DNA of 64,000 nt, taken from positions 9,052,001-9,116,000 of the forward strand of contig JAVHKY010000052.1 in the NCBI GenBank assembly GCA_035079385.1, written 5' to 3'. This DNA is from Aspidiotus rigidus (taxonomy: Eukaryota; Arthropoda; Insecta; Hemiptera; Diaspididae). Positions 23,016 to 33,083 of this stretch are shown here, one piece after another. Each line of letters starts with the position of its first letter. The stretch's first letter is position 1. The notes under the pieces were generated by a model, which saw nothing but the letters and a program-made list of their open reading frames with translations, made no database searches and was not told the DNA's origin. The position numbers and the translations under genes are program-made.

Positions 23016-23376
23016 CTACTCACGCGACTGCGTGAGTGTTTTATACACTACACTTGAATTTAAGAGGGAGCCAGTTCTATCTTTGACCTTAGAGTAAATA
23101 TTTTCGCTATTGGTGTTGTACCGGCCCAAAGATATGCAATTTTTACTATCAAGATTTTGAAGGAACTTCTTTATAATACCACTGCTTTTAACGATAAACA
23201 TTCGGTCATCCCTCGAATTTAAACAGCTAATCACCAACATTCGCATAGAGCCTAATCACCGACTGGTGTCCTATGATACCGTTGCTCTCTTTACTACCAT
23301 CCCTGTATCACTGGCCACGCAGATAATACGAAAACGTTGGATCGAACTTTATAGAATCTGGACTGCCCTGGATGAA
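23016..23376. pseudogene. Rearranged PLE relic
   Basis: On the + strand 23245-23376 (44 codons) encodes an RT palm fragment (LVSYDTVALFTTIPVSLATQ, then IIRKRW and WTALDE), clearly like 3925-4040. Directly before it, on the - strand (23246-23016), is a linker fragment (SLGRYNTNSENIYSKVKDRT, then VVYKT) that belongs downstream of the RT in a normal PLE. Head-to-head arrangement means an internal inversion or two independent fragments. Both are non-functional. Confidence 0.65.
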
Positions 23377-25366
23377 TGAATAGACTGTTCAGTTGTTTTG
23401 GTATTAAAATTCTTGACAAGATAAGGGTTCAAACCTTTTCCAGCTTGCTACAGGCTGCTTGTTCCTATTTTGTTGCTAAAAACTCTTGGAGAGAGATTAG
23501 TTCGTGTTTGAGTTGCGTGTGATGCAGAGTTGTATTGCATAGAGAAAAAAAAAAATGCTTACGCAGCCGCGTGAGCAACACACAACTTTTCACATCTACA
23601 GACAATCAAATGTTTTGCTTAAATGTTAACTGTAGTACTCCAATTCATTTAGTGGATCGTTTTCTCAATAAGACACACACATCCTCACCATATCTCGCCC
23701 CTCTAATTCATTCTTGATCATCTTCGATTCTCTAGCATCTTTTAATTCTGGTTATTGTAGACTCACACACACACACCCATCTCATCACTTATCTCATCGT
23801 TCTTTCATGCTCTCATCGCGATTCTGATACCCTCAATTTTATTATTCAATACACCTTTTCCTGTCCCAAATTAGTGCCATTATTCCCAAACTCCTGACTT
23901 ATCTCTCACAATCACGTAGTAGCACTATCAGACGACTCTCCATTTGTCCTCAACATCTTTTAATTCTTCCAACAATTAAATTCCTTTTCCCACATCTACA
24001 TTTTTCAAAATCACTGAGCTCTTAGCACTGTGACACTCTCTTAGTAAGTCTTTAATTTAAAAAAGAATCCAAATGAAAATGGAAAATGAAATAATTTTCA
24101 CCTCTGCCTACAAGTAATCATTTCGCTTAAATCCTTTCTTCATAACTCCAATTTATTCTATAAATCGTTCTCTCAATAAGGCTCACATTAATCCTCACCA
24201 TCTCTTGCCCCTCTACTCATAATTCATCCTTGATCACCTCCAATTCCCGAGCATCATTCTATGTTATTTCCAGCTGCTCTTCCCTTCAAACAATCATAAT
24301 TTGTATTCATGCTCACCCAAGACTCACACACACACATACACACACATATGCACTTCTCATCCCTCATTTTATGCTTCTTTCATGCTCTCATTCCCTCTCT
24401 CGCATTTGAACTCAATAACAACACCAAGCTTATAGCCCTAATGACAGGCTCTTATTATAGCTCATTAATTGAGAAAAAAAAATGAAATGAAAAAAAAATG
24501 AATAAAACATGAAAGATTATACGCAAAGGATTGCTCACCAATACTATAGCATATCGTTACGTAACATTCATTCATGCGAGGAACTCAACACAGAGGAGCC
24601 AATCTTTGACACAAATAAAACCATTTCATCATTCTAAAAAATGACAAGATTATACGCAAAGGATTGCTGCACTAATACTATACTTACACAACATTCATTC
24701 ATGACAAACTCACGAAAATATCCTTAAAATTCATTTATAAAGAGCATATCCTTACGTGTGTGAACAGGTACTATGCTACAACTACACTGACAATATTTAC
24801 ATAATTGAAGGTTACCCTTTGCTTTTCATGACGAAAGCGACTACCTGAAGTTTAATACTACAAAATATTGGTAGCTTGAGTGTTTACAAATTTCCTCAAA
24901 TTAGTTCACGCTTCAATTTGAGATTTCTCACGAAGCAGACATTGTATCAACAATAAATGTTCACATTTACATTTTTAGAAATGTAAATTACAACATATCA
25001 ACATTCTAAAAAAGTCGGTAAAAATCTAACAAACCATATCAGAGTTATAACAGTAGGAAATTTTTTTAAAAATTGAGTATATCTGGATAACTATTCATCC
25101 GATCGTCAAACAAAATGCAGGTGCAAAACTTCACATATAACACTACAACTTGGCAAAGTTTCAAGAAAATCCATTCAGTAGTCTCGGAGGAGAAGCCCGG
25201 ACAAATTTTGATCCATATATATAAAAGGAAACCTGAAATTTCTTTAATGACGTAGCGATGATCTATGACCTCTGAAACGTCGAGAAAATTCATTTCCCCC
25301 TCTTTCTGCCACAAATGTGACGGGTGTAGTACTCGCTTGCTTTTCTAGGAAAAGTCGGTAAAATGT
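23377..25366 (-). repeat. Family Z copy c, reverse orientation
   Basis: Bases 25366-25010 are the reverse complement of the 41088-41420 start (ACCGACTTTTCCTAG; ACTACACCCGTCAC; GGTTTCCTTTTATATATATG). Bases 23540-23720 match the reverse complement of 41930-42110 (CCAATTCATTTAGTGGATCG, TTTTCTCAATAAGACACACA). A second copy of that phrase at 24150-24215 indicates an internal duplication of about 550 bp. It has (CA)n tracts at 23762 and 24330. No gene is seen. Confidence 0.65.
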
Positions 25367-25525
25367 GCATGATAGTGAACGTGGTTGAAGGTTACGTGAT
25401 GCAACAGAAGACAAGGACAAGCATTTGTATTAAGTAGTGTGGTTCACTTTTGGAAAAAAAAAGTACTGCGCGCTATATTAATCAATATTGTTTTTATTAA
25501 AGTTTTGATTTTCTCTATGTCGCAG

Positions 25526-25660
25526 AATAACCTGTGTGCAATTACCTATCAAAAGTAAATGGTTATATGTTGGTTCAGAGCGTGGAAACATCCATATTGT
25601 CAATGTTGAATCATTCACACTTTCTGGTTATGTGATAAATTGGAATAAAACCATAGACTT
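25526..25660 (+). CDS. Tomosyn (STXBP5 family), internal exon A
   Basis: The acceptor is TTTTCTCTATGTCGCAG and the donor GTAAGTAT. The exon starts with one base of a split codon and ends with two. It encodes a WD40 strand set with SKWLYVGSERGNIHIVNVES and GYVINWNK, the highly conserved third repeat region of tomosyn/L(2)gl proteins. Tomosyn binds syntaxin/SNAP-25 through a C-terminal R-SNARE motif and limits vesicle priming; the WD40 propellers encoded here help that inhibition. No upstream exon (expected to encode the preceding LHLWN-type repeat) was found in 1-25525, so 5' exons may be further left. Confidence 0.9.
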
Positions 25661-25956
25661 GTAAGTATATAGGGTTTAATTCCTAAAGTTTTGAATCACT
25701 TCTTCATTATTCTTTTTTGTTCCTAGCTGTGAGTGCTCAATATTTATCATATTTTTTGGCTCTGTAAAATCATAGAAAATACATTGATTCAATAGCCAAA
25801 CCTTTGCGTGGATGTTATCATTCTCAGACTACCTAATGCTTTTTTGGACTTTTTTCAATGTGTTACTCAAATTAATATTGGTAGTTTTAAGAGCAAAAGT
25901 ATATTCATTACCTATTTATCATGTACTGTAATTTCATTTACTCATGTTTGTTTCAG

Positions 25957-26020
25957 TATAAATTCAAAACATCCTGGTGCCATAGTTCATCTCAGTGGTT
26001 GTCCTACAGATGAGAATAAG
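25957..26020 (+). CDS. Tomosyn exon B
   Basis: The acceptor is TTTGTTTCAG and the donor GTGAGATG. One base completes the codon split from exon A, then 21 codons end in phase 0. The product includes HPGAIVHLSG and DENK, matching the tomosyn segment before LLIGY. The intron before it is 296 bp; the one after it is about 24.3 kb. Confidence 0.9.
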
Positions 26021-27005
26021 GTGAGATGATATTGATAAAAGTAAAACTCTTCTTATTCCAATCATTCTTTATGAGTTAAAATGAATCATTTTTTGTATTT
26101 TTCTAAGGTTCCTTCTTTTCAGGCTAGGCTTGGTACGGAATTGAACTCCTGATTCCCAGATTTAGGTCTTCATTTTTCATGTGATAGTAATTTGGTTGTT
26201 TGCTAAATTCCTCCCCCAATACTGAGACAGAAATTGCACTTCAAGTTCTTTTGAACCTGGCCTTCTGCTTTCCACACTTTTGCATTACTTACCTAGAGAA
26301 AGTATGACATCAATTTTTTTCCCCAACAAAATGAATCCTTGCGGAAAATTTACAAAATAAAAATTGATGTTGTGATTGGATGTATAATAATTATCGACAG
26401 AGAAAATCTTGTTAGATTTTACTACTGTATCGGCTAGGAAAAGGAATAAACAGTAGTTTAAGCAAAAGAAGACAATTAGTCAAACTAGCCTGTGTTATGG
26501 GTTTAAATTCCAAAATAGTGGACAAGGATTGCGTATATGTATCAGGAATCAATTTACTTATGGTACCCGTGTATCTAGTGATTTTGATAAACAATTAATG
26601 ACCTCAATTTTCGATCAATATAACATTCAAGGTGAAGACGAATGCTAAATTTAAAAATCGTTATTGACCATAATGTTCAGGATCAATTTTTTCTCGTGTT
26701 TGTTTGTTTTCTTGGTGCCCATTCGTATCTTTTTGGATCGTATTTTTTTCTCTATTAAATAACTTCTTGCTGTTTGTTCGTTCTTTTTTTTAAGTATGTT
26801 GGAGAAATTTTAAAAAAATCACTCTATCATTTTGACGATTGAGCGATAATGGGTCAACGCATCCGTATTTGTTATTGATGTTATGATTATTGGGCCAATC
26901 GTGATATCGATTTCCATAAGAATACACAGGGAACGATTTGATCACATACAAACATTCAAAAACAAGAAGTTCTGTATGTTTTAGATGTACCGTGGTTTTA
27001 GAGAT
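26021..27005 (+). other. Start of the 24.3 kb tomosyn intron
   Basis: AT-rich intronic DNA after the GTGAGA donor. I see no repeat or gene that I can assign before the X copy at about 27005. Confidence 0.5.
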
Positions 27006-27154
27006 CTTGAACTGTTTAGAAGCCAAATATCATCTTAAATCAATATTTTGCAATGTATATGTTACGGTACAAGTAGGTCGACGGTACAAGTAGGTTTTTT
27101 GCCGCCGCGGAGCGCGTGATTAGGCGTTAGCGTGTGATTCTACAACTAGTAGAC

Positions 27155-27235
27155 GCGTCGTTGAATGTACAAGCTCGGCGCCTTCAACCGCTCGGCCACG
27201 AAGCAGCGCTTACGAGTATGCGTTTGTTTACCCTT
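27155..27235 (-). repeat. tRNA-like segment (SINE head or decayed tRNA)
   Basis: On the - strand the sequence reads GTGGCCGAGCGGTTGAAGGC, then GCCGAGC, which fits the A box and D arm of a Leu/Ser-type tRNA. About 55 bases later AGTTGTAGAATCAC is a poor B box. No acceptor stem is evident. It resembles the weaker head at 5400-5490, so both may be from one SINE family. Confidence 0.45.
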
Positions 27236-27879
27236 CATTATTTCGACGCAAAGTACTCGGGCAGGTATGCTGCGCTGTTTATCTTAGTTTACCTATAAAT
27301 ACTTTATGATTAACTTTCTTTTGATTATTGTCTCTGTTGATATTTGATAATTTCTTCATAATGTTACAAATGAAAATGTTTGAAAGATAGGTAATATTAA
27401 TTTTAAAATTATTCGCAATAAGTACCGTTCTTTTTTATGTTTTCTAATTTCTTATCACATACGTTGCATTTTGCCATAAAATAAAATAAAAATTGCCGTA
27501 CTGTGACTGAAGTTAGTCTTCTATTTAACTTTTCAATTTTTTGAATGGTTTCTGCCCTGGTGTGATTGAAGTAATTATGAACGTTCCTGAAAATAATAGT
27601 TTCAATGGTTTCTCTCATGATGGGAGTGAAATATTGGTTGCAAGCGTCTGTTTTTATCTTTTGTTATCATTACCTGCGGTTCTATGGGCGGTTCCTTGAA
27701 TCGCAAATCGCGTTATTTGAACCTGATTTTTTTCCAGTGAAATAGAATAATATGATTTCTAAGCAAAATGAATTGAAATGATTGATAGTAGGTATAACTA
27801 AAGAAGAACGTATGAATTATTGTTATTTGGAATTAATTGAAATTTGCGTACGATTCAGAATACAACCAACAACCTTGGT

Positions 27880-28440
27880 GTAATTCAAATTTTTGATTCT
27901 ATCAATTTTTCATGGTTTCTTTCTTAGTCTAATTGAAACATATTCCAATTGATTCCATCAATTTTTTATGGTTTCTCTCTTGGTCTAACTCAAATTAATG
28001 TTGATTCTATCGATCTATTCATGGTTTCTCCCTGAGTCTAATTCAAATGTTGATTCCATCAATTTTTCATCATGGTTTCTTCCTTAGTCTAATTGAAACA
28101 TATTAATTCCATTATTTTTTAATGGTTTTTTTCCTTGGTCTAACTCAAATGTTAATTCTATTAATTTATTTATGATTTCTCCTTGAGTCTAATTCAAATT
28201 TTGATTCTATCAATTTTTCATGGTTTCTTTCTTAGTCCAATTGAAACATATTAATTCCATTATTTTTTATGGTTTTTTCCTTGGTCTTACTCAAATGTTA
28301 ATTCTATTAATTTATTTATGATTTCTCCTTGAGTCTAATTCAAATTTTGATTCTATCAATTTTTCATGGTTTCTTTCTTAGTCTAATTGAAACATATTGA
28401 TTTCATCAATTTTTTTATGGTTTCTTCCTTGGTCTAGAAG
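27880..28440 (+). repeat. Minisatellite, about 60 bp units
   Basis: Some ten imperfect units of the form TTGATTCTATCAATTTTTCA-TGGTTTCT-TCTTAGTCTAATTGAAACAT alternate between a TTAGTCTAATTGAAACAT type and a GAGTCTAATTCAAAT type, giving a higher-order period of about 120 bp in places (28060-28380). Confidence 0.8.
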
Positions 28441-29653
28441 TTTTTTTTTTTCCTTCTCGGGGAAGGAAGCACTTGGCCATTAAGGCCCGTCTTTTCCTAA
28501 ACTCACAAAACATCGCATTTTTGTGTTATTATTGACCCAGATAAATTTACAATTATTGTAGAAAAATACTTATAATAAAAAAAAAGGTTAAAAACAAATT
28601 ACAGAGAAAAATTTTTTTTTTACAAAAACTAGTTTCAAGAGGGATTGAACCAGGGTTCAAATGACAAAACTTTGCGTTTTATCAAAAACATATGTGGTTA
28701 GCAACACTTACGCGTCAAACAAGCGTGGCTAAAGACGCGCTTACCTACTTCTACCATCAACCTACTTGTACCGTGACATACCTTACAAAGACGTATTGGA
28801 ATCGAATTATTTTGTTTTGATGGAATGTGAATCTTGTTATTATTAGCGAAAAGGAGGAGCTTGCGAGAAATACTTCTATGACTTGGTTTGATACACTGTA
28901 CACGCTATCTATGACAGATACCTATACAGATAGATAGACGAAAGCTGAACGTAATTCACAAAGCTTCTTCTACCAATTACCCACCTATAGTTGTTGGGCG
29001 TTTGTTTCTTTCACGAAATGAGTTTGTACTCAAGTGGAGGTTCGTTAGTTTATTCAATAAAATATGAATAATTAAATGTGAACTGAGGAGCACAAACTCT
29101 TCCACGGACCCACGGGAAACTGAAATGAATAATTGCGCGAATAAAAACATAGGGAACAGAATGACTTGAAAATTGATCATGAATTGCAAATGCGGTATCC
29201 TAGCTTTGTGATCCGCGATTCAATTTTGAATTTCAATTTATACCTACTTAGTTCTAAGTACTTTGAAGTTGACTACAAAGGTAGTATGATAATTACATTG
29301 TTGGGTTTTGAGTAGACAAATGAAGTTTGTGACAGTATTAATTAATCATGGATTTCAGTTCTGCGATTTTACAATTTGTGTTATTATTATCCTTATCTCA
29401 TGACGAAAATGACATTGTTGGAAGGGTGTACAGGTTATTGCTTATTAATTGTTGAGTGTTAGCTTTCTCACATAGAAATATAGAATCAAGAAGATGTGAT
29501 TGAATTCTTGAAATTGGTTCAAATGATATGAATGAAATTGAATACAATTGAAAGGGAATGTCTTACAACGCGATGGGGATATGAAATGAATAATTAAAAA
29601 TAAAAATGTAGGAAATAGGTTCACGCCGACCCTATTGCGACGTAGCTCGCTAC

Positions 29654-29989
29654 ATAGCTTGTTTCTTCTTTGTCTTCATCACAGTTAAGACGCTGACGTC
29701 ACAGTATGGTAGTCCACATTCCACAAGGCAGTAATTAGTTGTGGTTATTTTTAATGGTACCGTGTCATCACGTGTATCTTGTTTATTTCTTTGTTCGTTA
29801 TCGCGTTAATGCGTTTTGCGTTCCAATCTTATCCAATGTTCATCCTTTTGTCGTCGTTGATTCTGATGGCGTAATTTTCTGCCCAGAAGAGTTTAGTAGC
29901 CTATCATGTTTCGCGTTGTTTCTTGTGTCTTTGCGTGTTCGCATGTGTTTGCATTGATCAGCATATTAATAAATTTGATTTTACAGAAT
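29654..29989 (+). other. Linker after X copy 5
   Basis: T-rich tract, TGACGTCA, then GTTGTGGTTATTTTTAATGG as in the linkers at 19060 and 38530. Nothing coding is supported. Confidence 0.4.
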
Positions 29990-30791
29990 TACAAATTTAT
30001 TTTCCTTTAATAAATACGAATGAAACGAGATTTTTTACAATGCGATGGGCAACTGAAATGAATACTTGCAAATAAAAACGTAGGGAACAGAATGATTTAA
30101 AAGTTGATCATGGATCGCAAATGCGGTATCCCGGCTTTGTGGTCCGCGATTCAATTTTGAATTTTAATTTACCTATACTTAGTTCTAAGTACTTTGAAGT
30201 TGACTACAAAGGTAGTATAATAATTAGATTGTTGGGTTTTGAGCAGATGAATGAAGTTTGTGATAGTATTAATTAATCAAGGATTTCAATTCTGAGATTT
30301 TACAATTTGTGTTATTATTATCCTTATCTCACAACAAAAATGACAATTGTTGGAAGGGTGTTATATCAGTGTTGGGTCACTTCAGGTTATTGCTTATTAA
30401 TTGTTGAGTGCGTTAGCTTTTACAAATAGAAATATAGAATCAATAAGATGTGATGTGAATTCTTGATTAGGCGGTTCGAACAATATGAATGAAATTGAAT
30501 AGAAATGAAAGGGAATGTCTTACAACGCGATGGGAATATGAAATGAATAATTTCAAATAAAAAAGTAGGAAATAGGATGATCAAAAATTGATTGTCAATA
30601 TGATATCCTAGCTTTGTAATCCTCAATGCAATTTTAATTTGTACTTGGTCCTACTTTCTAGTTGGGTTTTAGCGCCCAAAGATTTTATCATTTCTATTTT
30701 CCTGCACCATGTGTCGATCCCAATCGATATTTTTCTCATCAGAAATAACTCAGTCATTCGCCGACCCTCGTAACACCCCGCTCGCGGGGTG
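29990..30791 (+). repeat. Family X copy 6
   Basis: It parallels copy 2 from GAACAGAATGATTTAAAAGT through CTTACAACGCGATGGGAATA and ends in CACCCCGC-tc-GCGGGGTG (30774-30791) and CTTGTTT. Copies 6 and 7 are closest to each other (both TTATATCAGTGTTGGGTCAC). Confidence 0.75.
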
Positions 30792-31200
30792 CTTGTTTTT
30801 TTCAGTGTTCTCCGACCTTTGGATTTCGATGTGAGTATGTGCGATATAGTACATTGACATTGGATTGATTGTTGTACTACAGTGAGAAACGAGTCGGTAT
30901 TTCACGCCACATTGGGAGGGAAGTTGATTCCACGAGTCCTCGAAGTTTTTGCGTTCGCACGCTCGCGTTGCGCGGTATTGCATCTTGCATTCATGCTTTA
31001 GACTGTGGGTCCTTGGGCCTGTATGGACTTCAAATGTTTCCCAGAATGTTTTACTCAAAAAAAAGACGAAGTGCAAGAATATTTTTGGACTTGAAAATTT
31101 TCTTCGAAATATTTTACTCGACCAAAGTACCAAAATATGTTTGGACTTCAAAAATTCTTTGAGATATTCTACTTGAAAAAACGATCAAGTCCGAGAATAT

Positions 31201-31627
31201 TGTGGCGTTCTGCTATGAAGGCGCAAGCACGAAGCTTGCACACGCCGCTAAACTTTTAATAATAGCAGACACCGCAAGGAAGCGTACTTATTGCTTAACT
31301 ACTTCGCCGAATACGCTTGAACAACCTAGAACGTGCTCGATTGATTGTAAGGATCCTTGCATAACCTGTTTGCCGTTCTAGAAGAAATCTCGAGAATTCC
31401 GGAAATAAGGGTGAGACTATAAATAGCCGGCAGCAACCCGATAAAGCGATTCAGTTGTAATCTTAAAAGCGATAGTTAACGTGTTCTCGTTCTTTAACGC
31501 GATTGTGTTACAGTTTAACGGTGTTTTAGAAGTGTTGTACTTGCGGTACCAGTAATAAAGCTCGGTTTTCGTAATTGTTCTTTATTATCGGTGTCAAGAG
31601 ATATTTGGTGACTGGTAGAACGTCTCA
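31201..31627 (+). repeat. 5' LTR
   Basis: It starts TGTGGCGTTCTGC and ends GAACGTCTCA. A TATAAATA promoter box lies at 31418-31425 and a polyadenylation signal AATAAA at 31554-31559, which places U3, R and U5 in the usual order. CTTTTAATAATAGCAGAC near the start is shared by the 3' LTR. Confidence 0.95.
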
Positions 31628-31629
31628 AC

Positions 31630-31647
31630 TGGTGTCAGAAGTGGGAT
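31630..31647 (+). other. Primer-binding site
   Basis: TGGTGTCAGAAGTGGGAT, two bases after the LTR end. It has the form of a tRNA 3'-end complement; I do not name the tRNA. The old relic at 42801-42812 has the same TGGTGTCAGAA start. Confidence 0.8.
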
Positions 31648-31691
31648 TGCGTAAGCCTACTCTGTGCGTTTGAAGCTTGTGGTGATTCAAG

Positions 31692-33083
31692 ATGGTGAAG
31701 AAGAAGTTTCATGAACTTACGCGGGATCAACTTCGCGAGGAACTCCGGAATCGTAATCTCTCTGTTAGCGGAACCAAACATGAATTAGCCGATCGTCTGG
31801 AAAAAGCATTTGAAGAATCAGGTTTGGACGTGGCCAATTTTGAATTTGAGGTTGACGAGGTTACTGGAAACCTTGAGACCGGTACGCCAACAAAGCAGTC
31901 TCCAGCTATAGATTTGAGTGCAATGCTGCAAATGTTGACAGATACAATGGCTAAAAATTCAGAAGATATGAAGACTGGGTTTGAACAGAACAAGAATGCA
32001 ATGGAGGAGAAATTTGAACAGAACAAGAACGCAATGGAGGAGAAACTCGAACGGAACAAGAACGCAATGCAGGAGAAACTCGAACGGAACAAGAACGCAA
32101 TGGAGGAGAAACTCGAACGGAACAAGAATGCAATGGAGGAGAAACTCGAACAAAATAAGGCAGAAATCTTTGATGGGCTAAGAGAGACTATCGATGTTGA
32201 GGTTAAACGTCAGATTGAACCAATAGTTGAAGAACTTGACCAAAGATGGAAAATTATGGAACAACGTCTTCAGAGGCTGGAAGGGAATCCAACAGTAAGC
32301 ATGGTTGTAGATCCGCCAGACGTTACTTTTTTCAGTTCTGGACCTAATGAAGGAAACATACCAGTTACGGAACCATCAAAGGCCAAAGTCAAAATACCAA
32401 CATTTGATGGCGAGAACTCTTGGGAACTGTATAAATCACAGTTTGAAATTGCAGCTCAACTCAATGGATGGGATGACAAAGCCAAGGCTGGTAATTTGAT
32501 TGTCAGCTTGAGAGGAGCTGCACTTCAGCTGTTGTCCAACATTGCCGAGGATGACAAGAAGAATTACCAAAAGTTGGTTGAGGTCCTTGAGCAACGCTTT
32601 GGTCAAGCTCACTTGGCCCCCATCAGAAGAAGGGAACTGAAATACCGTCGACAGAACCGTGGAGAAAGTCTTCAAGCCTTTTCAAGCGAAATCCTAAAAT
32701 TAACTCAACAAGCTTACCCAGAAGCTACTGTATCAGCCATTGAACAAACTGCGTCTGAGGCATTTATTGATGGAATTTTTGACTGGGAGGTTCAGAGTCA
32801 AGTTCGGATGGCACGTTGCAAAACCTTGAAAGAAGCATTATCCTTTGCCCTGGAAGTAGAAGCTGCAAGAAAGGCGTCCCGTAGACAAGGTTCCACAGTT
32901 TTGAAGCAAACAAAGGTTGGACCAACTGGAGACAAACGTCGATGCTACCACTGTGATGAAGAGGGTCACATCAAGCCCAATTGCCCTAAGTGGAAATCTC
33001 TGCAGAAGAAGGCGGAAAACTCCAACCTGGAGTTGCCAGGGGCCAACCAACTCCAGGGCCAAGCAGAAGGACCCAAGAAATAA
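31692..33083 (+). CDS. gag: Gag with SAP domain and CCHC knuckle
   Basis: 463 residues. Residues 5-40 form a SAP motif (LTRDQLREELRNRNLSVSGT, then KHELADRLEKAF), a fold that usually binds AT-rich DNA. Residues about 97-151 are five 11-residue repeats of the type LERNKNAMEEK, encoded by a 33 bp tandem repeat, and predict a hendecad coiled coil. A Gag capsid-like region follows (PTFDGENSWELYKSQFEIAA, 235-400), then a zinc knuckle CYHCDEEGHIKPNC (about 418-431). The start ATG follows AAG in CAAGATGG, a good context. Gag assembles the particle and binds RNA. It overlaps pol by about 94 bases in the -1 frame. Confidence 0.93.
   Translation: MVKKKFHELTRDQLREELRNRNLSVSGTKHELADRLEKAFEESGLDVANFEFEVDEVTGNLETGTPTKQSPAIDLSAMLQMLTDTMAKNSEDMKTGFEQNKNAMEEKFEQNKNAMEEKLERNKNAMQEKLERNKNAMEEKLERNKNAMEEKLEQNKAEIFDGLRETIDVEVKRQIEPIVEELDQRWKIMEQRLQRLEGNPTVSMVVDPPDVTFFSSGPNEGNIPVTEPSKAKVKIPTFDGENSWELYKSQFEIAAQLNGWDDKAKAGNLIVSLRGAALQLLSNIAEDDKKNYQKLVEVLEQRFGQAHLAPIRRRELKYRRQNRGESLQAFSSEILKLTQQAYPEATVSAIEQTASEAFIDGIFDWEVQSQVRMARCKTLKEALSFALEVEAARKASRRQGSTVLKQTKVGPTGDKRRCYHCDEEGHIKPNCPKWKSLQKKAENSNLELPGANQLQGQAEGPKK
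31980..32144 (+). repeat. 33 bp tandem repeat coding the Gag coiled coil
   Basis: Five in-frame units of 33 bases, each encoding (F/L)E(Q/R)NKNAM(E/Q)EK, followed by a diverging sixth (LEQNKAEIFDG). The 11-residue period fits a right-handed coiled coil. Confidence 0.9.

Larger units (their letters stand above)
27060..28778. mobile_element. 1.7 kb non-autonomous TA-flanked element
   Basis: Terminal inverted repeats are 19 bp with one mismatch: TGTTACGGTACAAGTAGGT at the left and TGTCACGGTACAAGTAGGT read from the right end. TA flanks both sides (27058-27059 and 28779-28780). The left TIR is followed by a partial second copy (ACGGTACAAGTAGGT, 27081-27095). Inside are a tRNA-like segment, a 60 bp minisatellite and a poly-A/T tract; there is no transposase. 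TA duplication suggests the Tc1/mariner superfamily, but the TIR is not one I recognise. Confidence 0.8.
27005..29653 (+). repeat. Family X copy 5, split by a TA-flanked element
   Basis: Bases 27016-27059 (AGAAGCCAAATATCATCTTA…TTTTGCAATGTATA) and 28779 onward (CCTTACAAAGACGTATTGGA) join to give the phrase that is nearly continuous at 16553-16615 and 17803-17850. The copy ends in the hairpin GTAGC-tc-GCTAC (29642-29653) and ATAGCTTGTTTC. TGACGTCA recurs in the linker at 29694-29701. Confidence 0.75.

Noticed and set aside
27155..27235. Functional tRNA-Leu or tRNA-Ser gene
   Set aside because: Only the A box and D arm look right; no acceptor stem, anticodon arm or good B box can be drawn.
31727..32181. 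Several long frames opposite or beside the Gag coiled-coil region
   Set aside because: All are other-frame readings of the 33 bp tandem repeat in gag.
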